The notes beneath the pieces were generated by a model. The model saw nothing but the letters and a program-made list of their open reading frames with translations, did no database searches and was not told where the DNA came from. From Hyposmocoma kahamanoa (Eukaryota; Arthropoda; Insecta; Lepidoptera; Cosmopterigidae), in NCBI RefSeq assembly GCF_003589595.1, contig NW_020653726.1:19264817-19328816 (forward strand): a DNA stretch of 64,000 nucleotides. The letters are read 5' to 3'. Of this stretch, positions 1-9,582 are shown piece after piece; position 1 is the stretch's first letter; each line of letters opens with the position of its first letter. The translations under genes and the position numbers were made by a program.

Positions 1-409
1 TTAAGTACCTAAACAAATGGACTATAAGCGAGGTATTTCTTGATCACATTTTCTAATCACAAATATAAAGTAAATGTTAATAACTAAACATTGAGGTCTA
101 AAATGGTTAACATGTTTAAGGCGAGTGTGAGCGGGTAAGTTGGTAAGGGCCGACCATCGAGTATGTAACCAGAAATAGAGACGAAATAAGGGCCATCCAT
201 CTCTGGCAACTCATAAGGCAAATTGGCGTTATATCACTTGTAAATATCAATTCTCGTTTGGGCTGAAATCACAAATTAGAAAATTGAAATAGTACACCGC
301 CAACAACTGACCTGTGTGTACATCTCCGTATATTCCAAAAATATTATGTATTTGTATTGTATTGTATGTATTATGTATTGACTTTCCACATTCGTCGCCG
401 CTAGTGACA
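1..409. other. unassigned AT-rich sequence
   Basis: No coding region or repeat end is recognised in most of this stretch. The short segment around 390-415 shares a 'CATCTAGTGA'-type motif with the repeat pair at 39.8 kb and 42.6 kb, but this is too short to assign. Confidence 0.5.
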
Positions 410-600
410 TCTAGTGAGAGATTTTTGAAAAATCTCACCGCAGCCGATACCTACGCTACAATGCTACGATGCAGCATGGTTGAGGGTTCAAGTCCCACCG
501 GCTCGAAGAAATTTTTCTGTGTCCAATCTTTGTATTAAATATCATAACAAAACTAGTGGAGTTATTTCATAAAAAAAAATGTCAATCAAATTTTTATTAC
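410..600 (+). repeat. SINE1 partial copy (tRNA-related)
   Basis: The 3' part of the SINE1 family. A pol III B-box-like GGTTCAAGTCC lies near 485, followed by the shared family tail (ATCTTTGTATTAA, then AACTAGTGGAGT, then a run of A). The 5' boundary is unclear and starts close to a 19-nt hairpin with a 9-bp stem at 418-436. Other SINE1 loci lie at 6.3, 11.4, 16.0, 18.7, 37.9 and 55.3 kb. Confidence 0.65.
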
Positions 601-603
601 CAT

Positions 604-735
604 GATCAAATTGGACGTTCTAAAGAAAGGCCAGATCAAGAGAGCCCAGAACCTACGAGCGTGTATGAAAGCACTGACGCGTGTTGATAAGGCGCAAGAT
701 GTCAGAACCGAAGCAAGTGGAAAGCTATTGTCTTT
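604..735 (+). pseudogene. LINE reverse transcriptase C-terminal scrap
   Basis: Reading on the plus strand gives basic, Arg/Lys-rich peptide, then after a frameshift a 'RSKWKAIVFAYPYP'-like motif. I recall this as the conserved end of a common lepidopteran non-LTR element (RSKWKAVVSAYP type). Only about 130 bp remains, with at least one frameshift. A nucleotide tag from the same end, GGTCTCTGCCTACCCC, recurs near 17465. The family name is from memory. Confidence 0.55.
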
Positions 736-739
736 GCCT

Positions 740-860
740 ACCCGTACCCCATATGTGTAAATGGTCTCTACCTAGCATTTACCGGGTTGTGCCTGCAAAA
801 CAATCCGACGCTGATATTCTGTGATGACAATGAACGTCAAAATACAACTTAAATTTAAAA
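740..860 (+). repeat. dispersed repeat Q, copy 1
   Basis: This segment resembles 11867-12000 on the same strand. Shared landmarks are TAGCATTTRCCGGG, CTCTGATA/CGCTGATATTCT, a GATGACAA/TGACGACC block and AAACTTAAATT. Function and class are unknown; it may be a LINE or DNA-element fragment. Confidence 0.45.
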
Positions 861-944
861 CATTAAAGTATACTTATACAATAAAATTTGATATAATATA
901 ATAGTAATAAATAACCTAACTATCAAGATCTAGAATAGTGACTT

Positions 945-1495
945 ATCTCAATGGTATCTAGTTCATCAGGAAGATGGTTTAACAAAAAATTAAGACGTGT
1001 CTGGCGCGCAAAATCGACATATTGCAGTGTTAATGCAATAGTGTATTATTAACTCAAAAAGTGTATTTTTTCGGACACACTCAAAAACGAATTACTCACT
1101 TCCCGTAAAAGATTATTAAAATTTATGTATAAAATAAAATGTATTATGTTATGTCTGTAACATCTAAAGGATATCCTATTTGCCAAATATATTTGAAATA
1201 AAAATGAAAAAAAAAAAAATTTTTCGTTCACATAAAATTTGTCTCATTTTCAGTTAAGTAAATATCTTTACTTTATTAAAATATTGTAAAGATGCTTTTA
1301 TTGAAGTATAGAGTATGTAAATTATACGTTCAGCAATGGTAAAATCTAGATTTTCACGGATTTTGAGTTACAACACTATTGTACTAGCAGTGCGGTATCA
1401 CAGACCATCTCTAACGTTATCACGTGATTATTTTAACCAATGAAACTAAATCAAATCGAAAACACTGAAAAGGAAGCATACTTCCATAGGCATAT
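945..1495. repeat. dispersed repeat X, uninterrupted copy
   Basis: A degenerate copy of this segment lies at 26835-27795, where a MITE splits it. Matching blocks include the GTTAATGCAATAGTGTATTA region, TTGTCTCATTTTSAGTTAAGTA, TTTTATTGA...GTA, and AACACTATTGTA near 1370. No coding potential is visible. The mobile class is unknown; its value is as the pre-insertion reference for the split copy. Confidence 0.6.
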
Positions 1496-1737
1496 CTTAA
1501 GCTGATTTTATATTATACGTATTTTTATTTTGCTAGTTGTATCTTTATAGTTACTACGACAGTTTAGCGAGCGCTCGCCATTCACACGAAACGTCGCCCC
1601 GTTTTTGATACTAAAATAATATTTTATAGACACATTCTAGAAACTTCGATCTAAGGTATAATGTTTTTAATAATTATATGAAAATTTATACTAAATTCAG
1701 GCAAAACTCATGATTTGACTATAATACTAAATTAGTA

Positions 1738-1870
1738 GCAGCGGTTAACAAGATAAGCTTTAGACGAGGTAGTTGTGGTTTCGATTTCCGGTAAAACCAA
1801 TTTGGGAAATAGACTTTCTAAATTGGCAGTGGTTTGTCGGTTCTGGGTATTAATATCCATTAATAACTAT
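1738..1870 (+). repeat. SINE3 partial copy (tRNA-related)
   Basis: Contains a B-box-like GTTTCGATTTCCGG followed by the family body (TAAAACCAATTTGGGAAAT, CTTTCTAAATTGG, GGTTCTGGGT). It is truncated before the 3' TTA tail. Related copies lie at 12.1, 15.3, 33.6, 52.8, 55.0 and 59.5 kb. Confidence 0.6.
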
Positions 1871-1984
1871 ATCTGGAAATCACAAAAAAGAAATTTTCTT
1901 GTTTAACACTTCTTCTTATCGTGTCGATACTTCTTTTATTTCAGGTCTCTATTGACTTTAAATAGTATATTGCCACCTTGACTC

Positions 1985-2400
1985 ACTCGTGGCCGCGTAG
2001 AGATCTTCCCTCGTACAGGTATTAGGATACAAGGGCACAACAGTAAGTGCTGCATGGACTGCGTTGGGGCACCGCAGTCACATTGGGTTTGACTAGTATC
2101 CTTGAAACCCCTTTACACATCGTGTCTCTGCAGCGTCCTACCTGAGTGCGAAGGCGATATAAGGACTTCCACACGGGCCTCCGCAGGTCACAACCTGGTG
2201 GTAGTTGCTCTTGAGGTACGATGAAACCAGGTGGTGGGGGATTTTTCCGTTTCGACAATGCACACCTAGTGACAGTTGGATGGTCACTCGTAGCTTTGTG
2301 GTGCGCAGGAAGCTTTTACGGCTTTTGAGGCGAGCTCGGGGAACTTAGTGGCCATATAAAGGGTGTCGACTGTCACTCTCTTGTTTGTCTTCTACACGGA
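1985..2400 (-). pseudogene. non-LTR retrotransposon C-terminal domain remnant
   Basis: The minus strand reads a 'W-x-L-x-RLRTQVGRCR' motif (about 2150-2190). After a +1 frameshift near 2100 it reads CDCGAPTQSMQHLLLCP. This pair, the RLRTGVGRCR block plus a zinc-knuckle-like C-x-C-x8-H-x4-C, is typical of the end of LINE ORF2 proteins. About 130 codons are traceable; the frameshift and missing RT domain mean it is dead. The exact clade (R1/Jockey-like) is not resolved. Confidence 0.65.
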
Positions 2401-2949
2401 GCATACTACATCCCGACCCACGTATATGCAATACCAGCTAGAGGATATACCATATTGACGGGAGTTGGCTTGAGACAGCCGGTGGTTTTTTGTTTAACAC
2501 AAAATCATCGGTATAATTCTCTGGTATATCGCACCCATGATATAATAACCCATGAAATAATTGAGTAATAAATAATTTAAATAGCACACTAACAAATATA
2601 CGCAAAACACGTATATAAACACAAGCTACTTCGTAAAGCCTACGTCCCGAGATTGCTTTTCAAACTGCCACAAAAAACACTTACGTTTTAAAATTGGTAC
2701 TGTTTGAGACACCGTAGAGGAATTAACGTCACGATGAAAGTCAATGTCGGAACGACATTTTAAAATCACGTACGTTGTTCCTTCGTTCCACAAACACCAC
2801 GACATACGCCTACGACGTATTTTACAAATTTGCGCGATCAGAGACTGGCGGCTGCACTAGCCATTGTAGGTGGCTTTTATTTTTAAATTCTAATTATTAT
2901 CCAAAAAACAATTAGATCAGTGTAAATACCGTGTAAATATTATAAATAC
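2401..2949. other. unassigned sequence before Penelope-like element
   Basis: No recognised gene. The block 2620-2880 is less AT-rich than its surroundings and looks exon- or promoter-like in composition, but I find no open frame or splice pattern I would defend. Confidence 0.4.
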
Positions 2950-2963
2950 AAATAAGATATGCG

Positions 2964-3579
2964 GTGGGCTCCGGTATCTCCTGTGTTGCTGATATTTTCA
3001 TGGAAAACTTCGAGGAGCGAGTCTTACCCATGGCCCCAGCTAGGCCGAAGATTTTCAAACGGTACGTTGATGATACTTTTACAAAATTACCTAAAGATAA
3101 CATACCTTATTTCTTGGAGCATCTTATTCTTTCAGTACTAACATCCAGTTTACTATGGAACAAGAGAATTGTGGTACGTTATCTTTCTTACATGTTTTAA
3201 TTAAAAGAAATCCTAATAACACCTTAGGCCATACTGTATTTCGAAAGAAAACCCAAGTATCACGGATAGGTACCTCAATGATAGTTCCCATCACCATCCT
3301 AGCCAGTTAGCTACCGTGGGCAAATCTTTGTTTCAGAGAGCACATGGTGTCTGTGACAGTAATCAACTAGCAGGGGAACTTCAGCATATAAAGCAAGTCC
3401 TACATGTGAATAAGTTGAAGATTACACGCCAACGCCGCAGGCCCTGTGTGAAACCACCAACAGTCAAGCAAAGACTTGCCATTTTACCTTACGTGAAAGG
3501 TGTTACAGACAAGGTCGGAAAAGTGCACAGGCGTGCATCTATCAAGACCTACTTGAAGCCCTTGAGTAAGATTTCTTAG
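2964..3579 (+). pseudogene. Penelope reverse transcriptase fragment
   Basis: The first frame (2964-3200) gives a palm-domain segment. Its G-S-x-I-S-x-V-A-D-I-F-M-E-x-F-E motif is followed by K-R-Y-V-D-D-T-F, in which the DD pair is the catalytic site. The usual MGSPISPV start of this motif has decayed. A second frame (3316-3579) continues into the thumb/connector with a basic KLKITRQRRRP stretch and ends at a stop. The frames are not joined by one reading frame, so no active enzyme is made. It acts, when intact, in target-primed reverse transcription. Confidence 0.75.
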
Positions 3580-3641
3580 TTCCTGAGACCCGGGAAATGT
3601 AACCTCCCCTTACAGGATGCAAGAGTTTACAAGCTTGACTG

Positions 3642-3951
3642 TGCGGTCTCTCTTATATTGGACAAACGAAGCGAAGTATTTGTACCCGCGTCAAAGAACA
3701 TATAGCTGATGTCAAACACCTTCGCGTAAACAAGTCTGCAATCTGCGAGCATTATCATGGATAAACCTACACATTCAATGAAGTTTAACGAACCCCAGGT
3801 CCATGCAAAAGAAGTCTATTATCTACCCAGGACGCTGCGAGAAGCCAATGAAATTAAAAAACATCAAAATTTCAACAGGGAAGATGGTTCTTCCGTACCA
3901 CCAGTTTGGGATCCAGTATTACCTCTGATGACAAAACCCAAACAGACGTAA
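3642..3951 (+). pseudogene. GIY-YIG endonuclease remnant of Penelope element
   Basis: From 3642 one frame reads C-G-L-S-Y-I-G-Q-T-K-R and then continues through ICTRVKEHIADVKH to ICEHYHG and a stop at 3762. The Y-I-G and the following arginine are the core of the GIY-YIG nuclease that nicks DNA in Penelope elements. After the stop, another frame (3757-3951) carries the C-terminal tail up to a TAA. The last 190 bp are also present in inverted orientation at 58800-58995. Confidence 0.75.
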
Positions 3952-4049
3952 GACTGCAGTACTAATTAATAATTATGTTTTAATTTATTCTAATTTCCAT
4001 TATTAATTTGTTATAATTAAATAATTTGTAAAACAATGTAGCGTAAATT

Positions 4050-4066
4050 GAAAGAAAGAAAGAAAG
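4050..4066. repeat. GAAA microsatellite
   Basis: About four uninterrupted GAAA units inside the noncoding part of the Penelope-like element. Confidence 0.8.
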
Positions 4067-4547
4067 ACGAAAAAAAACTGTTTATTACACAAGCACTGAC
4101 ACGCATATAGACAAAACAACAGAGGAACAATAATAATAATAATTGGAATGTTTCTTTGTAAAATTAAAAATAAGGTATTAATAACTTTTGTAACTATAGT
4201 GAAAAAATAGGGTGGTTTGCATCAATATTAGACATAACCGGTTGAAGACTGTACCACCTCAGTCAACCGTGACCATGGGACCTGTAAAGGGCCCGAAACG
4301 TTGGCTTGTTTGAGAAAACAATTGTATGCGATTTAAATCCGGAAAAATGGTTTCATTTCCTATGTGTAACAATCGCGAAAACATAAGAACTCGATATACA
4401 AATAAGATAATTCTACAAAATTGATCCGAAATAAACACACCGCATGGTCTTATTAATGAATAATGCGACAAGCCTGTAATACTGTGAAGGTTATTGTGGA
4501 TCAATTTTTCAAACGAAATTAAACGTTACATCAAAGTGAATATTTTT

Positions 4548-4813
4548 AGTAGCAGTAGAGCTCCTTGTGATAGAGTTCGTCCATGGTATTACACCACCTT
4601 ATCTATTTTTGCCGCCAAGCAGTAATGTCAGCATTACCGTGTTCCGGTTTTGAAGGGTAAGAAGGGTGCTAGTGAAATTACAGGGACTTGTCAACTTATG
4701 TCTCAGGGTGATTTAAAGAACTGAGTGGCACTACAACTGTTATGGACAGGCGTGTAGCTTACCATCAGGCGAACAACTTGTTCATCCCATCACTTGATAT
4801 TATTTAAAAAAAA
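4548..4813 (+). repeat. RepA retroposon copy
   Basis: RepA starts at AGTAGCAGTAGAGCTCC and ends at a poly(A)-like ATTTAAAAAAAA after 'CTTACCATCAGGCG'. The 3' end resembles the common lepidopteran LINE/SINE 3' tail, which is why I orient it this way. RepA occurs about 20 times in this window on both strands. No protein or clear pol III promoter is seen. This copy lacks part of the central GACGGGCGCAGTGGCAGTG block. Confidence 0.7.
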
Positions 4814-5105
4814 CTAATAACGAACGAGTAGCTGCTTGCCAAAACCGTGTAAGTAACTGTGAATTTGTCACTGTGATATTTTTGTTACTGGAACGATAGC
4901 GTTGATAGAAATGTAACGCTTTTCCCCCATGTCTAAGACACTGCCGTTCGAACAGGAAGAGGTAGATATACTGGACGTCACACGGAGCGAAAGTACCATA
5001 AATACCGTAGATAGAACATTTTACTGACAGGAGACTTAATTTTTATTTTAAAAACAATTCATACTGCATTGAATTATTTCTAAATAACGGCCTATCTGAA
5101 CCGGG
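4814..5105. other. unassigned sequence
   Basis: No open frame or known repeat recognised between RepA and the fold-back element. Confidence 0.4.
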
Positions 5106-5689
5106 AATCGAAAGCTTAAATCATAAGGATTGTGAATAAAAGGAAACCCGTGACATTTAACATTTAATTTGAAATATGGTTCAAGAAAACACCTTTCTCT
5201 GACTGTGCCGCGTTTACTTATAACAATTGATGTTATCATTTCAAATTACTAACGAGTACAAACTTTAATAAGCAAGCGACAACAAGCGAAATTATCAAAA
5301 GAGTGGCAATTTGTATAACACAGAATGGGACACATTTAGAGCGTTTGACAACTCAAATGGATTGTAGTTAAATTACCTAATTATTTTAATGTTCAATTGT
5401 ATGGTCTTCCTTTTATTGAAGATGCTATGATGTTCCTGTTGATTTATTTATTTTTTTCGTAGTGAATGTTTAAAATAAGAAGTTGAAAGTTTGTCTTCAT
5501 CACCCACAGCCTGATTTCGTCCACAGCACTGAAAGTTTGTGCTCATTAGTAATTTGAAATGATAATCTCAGTTGTTATATATATTCTTCAACAAAATTTC
5601 AAATTAAATGTTAAATTTCATGGTCTTCCCTTTATTTAAGATGCTATGTTATTTAAAAGAAAACAATCATTATAATTGAGGCTTTCGAT
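5106..5689. repeat. large inverted repeat (fold-back element)
   Basis: The left arm (5106-5266) and right arm (5531-5689) are imperfect reverse complements over roughly 130-160 bp. Matching blocks include ATCGAAAGC at both outer ends, ATTTAACATTTAATTTGAAA in the middle and TTATCATTTCAAATTACTAA at the inner ends. The left arm has about 20 extra bases near 5190. The 265-bp spacer holds a further partial copy of an arm segment (near 5402, GGTCTTCC...GAAGATGCTATG). This is a fold-back or MITE structure of unknown family. Confidence 0.65.
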
Positions 5690-6239
5690 CAGTATAATAA
5701 AATTACAAGTGTCTTTTTTTCACATTTGCTGGTTTCGATTCCCGGTTCAACAATTATTTTAAAAATCTTTGAATGTATTCGAATTGTTTTTAAATTTTTC
5801 TATCTACGGTATTTAAGATACTTTCCCCCCGTGTGGCATAGTCGTGGACATTCTGTATATGGTAAAAGCACTTATGACGTATCACATAATATAGATTTAA
5901 TAAACCAACGACACGTTATTATAAATATTATAAAGTACAGAAAATGTATATCAAACTTTGTGTAGAACACGAGCAAAGCAATATCAAAAGCATTCAAATG
6001 TACTGGCCCTTAAATTTTAGGACTCTGAACTGTTCCACCACAGTGCACATGTAAAGGTGAGCTCGGGACTACTTCGATGGTTCTGCCACTTTGAACTGGA
6101 GGGATATTTTGGTAAAATTTTAGCGTAAATTGTTATCATGTTGTCCCTCTTAGAGGAAACTCGTGCCCAATAGTGGAGCGTATAAAGGGTTACAAATACA
6201 AACAAAAATTCGATCCGAGTGGACACGAACAGATGTTAC
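5690..6239. other. mostly unassigned sequence
   Basis: A B-box-like GGTTTCGATTCCCGG near 5730 could be the scar of a SINE3-like element, but the rest of that family is not visible. No gene recognised. Confidence 0.35.
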
Positions 6240-6296
6240 GAATTTATCCATGTGTTTGTTGCAGGCTCTAGACGGCTTTTTGCCGTAGCAGTGAGA
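6240..6296 (-). repeat. SINE1 internal fragment
   Basis: Shares CATGTGTTTGTTGCAG and the GGCTTTTTGCCGTAGC block with the longer minus-strand SINE1 copy just downstream. Confidence 0.5.
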
Positions 6297-6345
6297 ATTT
6301 ATGTAAATTTCTTTAAAAAAAATGAATGTTTTAGGATGTAAACCA

Positions 6346-6772
6346 CCGTGATATTCAATTATTTTTTGTGAAATTACTCCACTACTTTGTAATAATTATT
6401 AAACTAAGATCGATCACTTAGAAAAATTCACTTCGATCCGGCTGGATTCGAACCAACGTCTCTAAGCAAACCGTGCCAGACGCTATGCCAACTAAGCCAC
6501 CGAACGAACCGGCGGACTTTACGAATTTTTCTACATGTTTGTTGCAGATCTTTGTTTTAGTTTTCTATAACTTTTTAGCCGTAGCGCCATCTATGAGAAA
6601 TCCATGAAAGTACTTCGTCACCTAGTTAGGCAACTTTACATGTAGGTTCGAAAGAATTTTTTCTGAGTATTCGATTATTGTATTAATAATTATAAGAAAT
6701 AGTTGAGTAATTTCACGAAACATAATTAAATATCAATTCAATACAAATTTGATATGAAATTTTTAATAGTCC
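6346..6772 (-). repeat. SINE1 composite with inverted ends
   Basis: About 425 bp. On the minus strand it has an inverted copy of the SINE1 tail at its start (6772-6650), then the ATAGATGGCGCTACGG block and the TGCAACAAACATGTAG block. A tRNA-like head follows (A-box-like TGGCTTAGTTGG and B-box GGTTCGAATCC near 6440-6520), then the normal tail down to 6346. The same arrangement is seen on the plus strand at 55344-55768, so the inverted ends are a family feature and not a chance head-to-head insertion. Confidence 0.7.
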
Positions 6773-7123
6773 GAATAGGTAAAGGTCTCTTGAATTAGAA
6801 TTTATTTAATGGCTTGCTGTTGAGTTTGTTATGTCACAGTTGCCTCACATTGAGTCGATTTGTCGACCTCACTAGCTTCGTTTAACTTGTACCTTACAAA
6901 ATGTTTATGTAAATAACTTTGTTTCTTTATACATTACAGGTTTGTTACAGCAATAATTCTCTACGTATATAAAACGTAATGGACTTTTTCCATTTCTTTG
7001 ATTGGTCGAATTTTTCTACGTGTTTGTTGCAGATCTTTGTTTTATTTTTTATCGACTTAGACGTTAATAAATATTTGTCTAAAAAATAAATATGATGACA
7101 GTGAATATATTAACTACTTTGTA
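6773..7123. other. unassigned, with a SINE1 fragment at 7013-7062
   Basis: 7013-7062 repeats the TTTTTCTACGTGTTTGTTGCAG...TTTGTTTTA block of SINE1 on the minus strand. The rest is unassigned. Confidence 0.45.
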
Positions 7124-7371
7124 GCAGTAGAGATCCTTGTGGAAGAGTTCGTACTACGAGGGAAGTACTACCATATTATCTATTTCTGCCGCCAAATACT
7201 AAAGTGAGCGTTGTTGCATTTCAGTTTTGAAGGGCAAGGGTGCTGGTGAAACTACGGGTACAGTGGCAATGCCTTCAGATTTTGTGATGGCAATGCTACT
7301 GCTATAGACAGGCGTGTCACTTACCACCAGGCGCACGATTTGTTCATTTTATTACTTGGTATCATAAAAAA
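7124..7371 (+). repeat. RepA retroposon copy
   Basis: Near full-length copy from GTAGCAGTAGAG to GGTATCATAAAAA, with a deletion in the central part (the ACATGGGACTTGTCAACTTA region is missing). Confidence 0.7.
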
Positions 7372-7914
7372 TATTTTGTATAGTATAAGTGGGAATGGGT
7401 GAATGTGGTTTTAAGGGCCTAACTATTTTTTATCCTTGGCGCAAAAAGAGGGGAATTGTAAGTTTGAAGGCTATATATGTCTGTCTCTAGCAAAGTAGCT
7501 CCCAAAAGGATGGGCTGTTTTATAAATGCATTTATAAATTAAACACGTTATATTTTATTTATGTTTCTACTATCATTCATTTTTGTCAGAAAAATAGTTC
7601 CATTTCATATGTCTAACAGTCGCGAAAATCTAAAAAAATCATTCGATTTCTGTACACAGACCTGCAATGAGTTTTCTAAAAAAAGTTGTATTTTTGCTAA
7701 CTAGAATATCAATTAAGACGCTGCTCAACCGCTAAACTGCCTCCTGATTGGTTAGACTTACAACCGGGCCATTAATGTTTATGAAAAAATTATTGTGTAA
7801 CACCACGTACGAAATATTAGTGACCTCGTCTTGCCGCTAGATGGCATTGGGATCTAAATAGAACGCGCTATCGAAGTGTTAACTAAATTACCATTTAAGT
7901 TGTACATATTATAG
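7372..7914. other. mixed repeat scraps, no gene
   Basis: 7435-7515 has a 'TGTCTGTCT...GTAGCTCCCAAA' block that I recall from other lepidopteran repeats (low certainty). 7590-7645 resembles the Penelope terminal segment (TTTCATATGTCTAACAGTCG versus TTTCCTATGTGTAACAATCG at 4350). 7690-7800 is repeated in inverted orientation at 18130-18295, sharing ACTGCCTCCTGATTGGTTA. Confidence 0.5.
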
Positions 7915-8191
7915 TCTCAAGTCAGGACTTGAGTATTGGAGTAAGCACTGAAAATCGTACTCAAGTCCTTGCTATAAGGGTTGTATTTCCAGTGCTTGAA
8001 ATCATACTCAAGTCCTTCCCTTAGGGTCGTATTCTAGAACTCTATTCAATGCTCAAGTCAGGATTGCACTGGCAACACAAGCACTGGAAATACGACCCTA
8101 ATGGAGGAGACTTGAGTATGATTTCGAGTGCTTTAAACCATACTCAAATCATGAATTGAGCATTGAGTAGAGTTCTAGAATACGACCCTTA
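7915..8191. repeat. MITE D, nested or tandem copies
   Basis: A complete element at 8024-8188 has terminal inverted repeats GGGTCGTATTCTAGAACTCT at both ends, with TA next to each end (TTAGGG / CCCTTA). A partial second copy in front of it (7915-8020) repeats TACTCAAGTCCTT and CCAGTGCTTGAAATC. The whole 270 bp folds back on itself repeatedly. A second locus is at 28791-28915. Confidence 0.7.
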
Positions 8192-8195
8192 GTGT

Positions 8196-8255
8196 ACAAG
8201 CGACGTCTCAGATTCGGAAGGAATATGAATCGCATGCAGTGCGCAAAAACCCCTA
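8196..8255. repeat. MITE F terminal fragment
   Basis: Matches one end of the inverted-repeat element at 29088-29296 (ACAAGCGAC..., GATTYGGAA, GAATCGSATGCAGTGC). It lies five bases from MITE D. Confidence 0.5.
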
Positions 8256-8842
8256 GAGGAGTTATTCCTTTAGTGGTACTAAAATAAATGGAAAATTTAA
8301 CCAGGCTGTTAGTTGATTTTTTTTTAAAAAGCTCTCAAAATCTAGAAAGTTTGAATTAAAAACAAATTATTTTTGACCTGCAATTTCCAGAAAATCGTTA
8401 GAGATTTTTAATACTATGTAAAGTAAAACGGAACGCAAACTCACGGAACGAAACGGATTTTTAAGTAATTTTTTGACTAATGGGCCAGTGGCCAGTGCCA
8501 TAAAAAATATTGACACGTCAGATTTCAAAGTCATTCTTGTTGCAATATAATTGGCCAATAAGAAATTAGATTTTTTTTCCATCCTCTGAGAATTAGAAAT
8601 TATGATTTAAAATATTTTAGTATCGCAGTGTTCCTGGAAGCAATTTAACACATCTACCACACTTTTGTTTTAAATAAATAAATGAAAAATGCAGGTCACA
8701 GTATTTTTTTAAATTATTTTGCTAAGCTCTTTATTTCAAGCTTAAATCTAGCAAAAAAAATTGAAGCTGGTTAATTTTTTCTGGCAATAAAATACCAAGT
8801 ACCATACCAATTCGGTACAAGTCATTTGTCTCACCATTTAAG
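8256..8842. other. unassigned AT-rich sequence
   Basis: No gene or repeat recognised. A short open frame on the minus strand around 8367-8582 has no recognisable motif. Confidence 0.4.
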
Positions 8843-8945
8843 ATTTATTTATTTATTTAAACTTTATTGTACAATACATTGAAGTACATACAAATGGCGG
8901 ACTTGATGCCATAAGGCATTCTCTACCAATCAACCACTGAGCTAA
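8843..8945 (-). repeat. LINE 3' tail fragment
   Basis: The minus strand reads AATGCC...GGCATCAAGTCCGCCATTTG, then AATAAAGTTTAAATAAATAA. I recognise this as the very common lepidopteran LINE 3' untranslated end with a polyadenylation signal and a short A-rich repeat tail. Only about 100 bp remain. Confidence 0.65.
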
Positions 8946-9022
8946 ACCCAATTGGTTGGTGCTACACTTAAACAAGAAGAACAATATACTAGAAAGTTAA
9001 TCGATAATTTGTATGGACAATA

Positions 9023-9256
9023 CAACGCTTCCGAAATAAAATACTGAGGATAATTTCGGGTGCTCCTTGGTATATACGAAATGAGGATCTGCATCGTGAT
9101 TTGGATATAGAGCCTGTAAATAAAGTGATAATAAAGCACGCCGAAGCTCACGAACATAGACTTCATCATCACGCGAACATAGATACTACACAGATACTAA
9201 ACAATACAAATATAGTGCGTAGACTACAAAGAACTAAATCTTTTGAGTTAGTGTAG
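9023..9256 (+). pseudogene. Jockey-type LINE ORF2 C-terminus, frame still open
   Basis: One uninterrupted 77-codon frame ends at TAG 9254-9256. It reads QRFRNKILRIISGAPWYIRN and then LHRDL, the EAHEHRL block and RRLQRTKSFELV. The 'QxKxLRxIxxAPWYxRN ... LHxDLxI' signature is the conserved C-terminal end of Jockey-clade reverse transcriptase proteins. Upstream RT sequence is absent, so this is a 5'-truncated insertion. The open frame with no stops suggests a fairly young fragment. The frame has no ATG, so it is easily missed. Confidence 0.8.
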
Positions 9257-9574
9257 TTAATTATAGTGAATAAAATAAATATTAGTGCCAGTGCTAACTA
9301 GACTGTGAACACACAAACAAAGTGTTTTTCCCTTAACTAATATTATGAGATATTTTATCGATGGACAATTCTTTATATAAGTTACTTATATTTTAGGAAA
9401 TTAAGTTAAATTAAAATTGCTTATTAGTCTTGTAAAATGGCTAGATTGTAATGAGTTATAACGTTTTGTTTTGCTTTATAACAAATAAAATAATATTAAT
9501 AATTTTTATTGTATAAATAAATAACATAATATATACATACTTATATATATATTATAATAATAAATAATATATGT
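9257..9574. other. probable LINE 3' untranslated region
   Basis: AT-rich sequence directly after the Jockey-type stop, with AATAAAATAATA near 9480 and runs of TA. It could be the element's 3' UTR, but no terminal A-tail or target duplication is defined. Confidence 0.4.
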
Positions 9575-9582
9575 ACCCAAAG

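Larger units (their letters stand above)
2950..4410 (+). mobile_element. Penelope-like retroelement, 5'-truncated
   Basis: Contains, in order, the end of a Penelope-type reverse transcriptase (GSGISCVADIFMENFEE, then YVDDT at 3063), a linker, a GIY-YIG endonuclease core (SYIGQTKR at 3651) and a 3' noncoding part shared with 58487-58995 on the other strand. Penelope-like elements carry this RT plus GIY-YIG architecture and long terminal structures. The copy starts inside the RT palm, so most of the RT is missing, and several frameshifts and stops break the rest. The 3' segment (4240-4410) recurs as terminal pieces at 7.6, 14.7, 17.0, 58.5 and 60.9 kb, which probably marks the element's terminal repeat. 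Confidence 0.8.

Noticed and set aside
1567..1578. 12-bp palindrome GCGAGCGCTCGC
   Set aside because: Short and isolated; expected now and then by chance.
4277..4310. Canonical hammerhead ribozyme
   Set aside because: The CTGANGA box is not present as such; kept only as a tentative finding.
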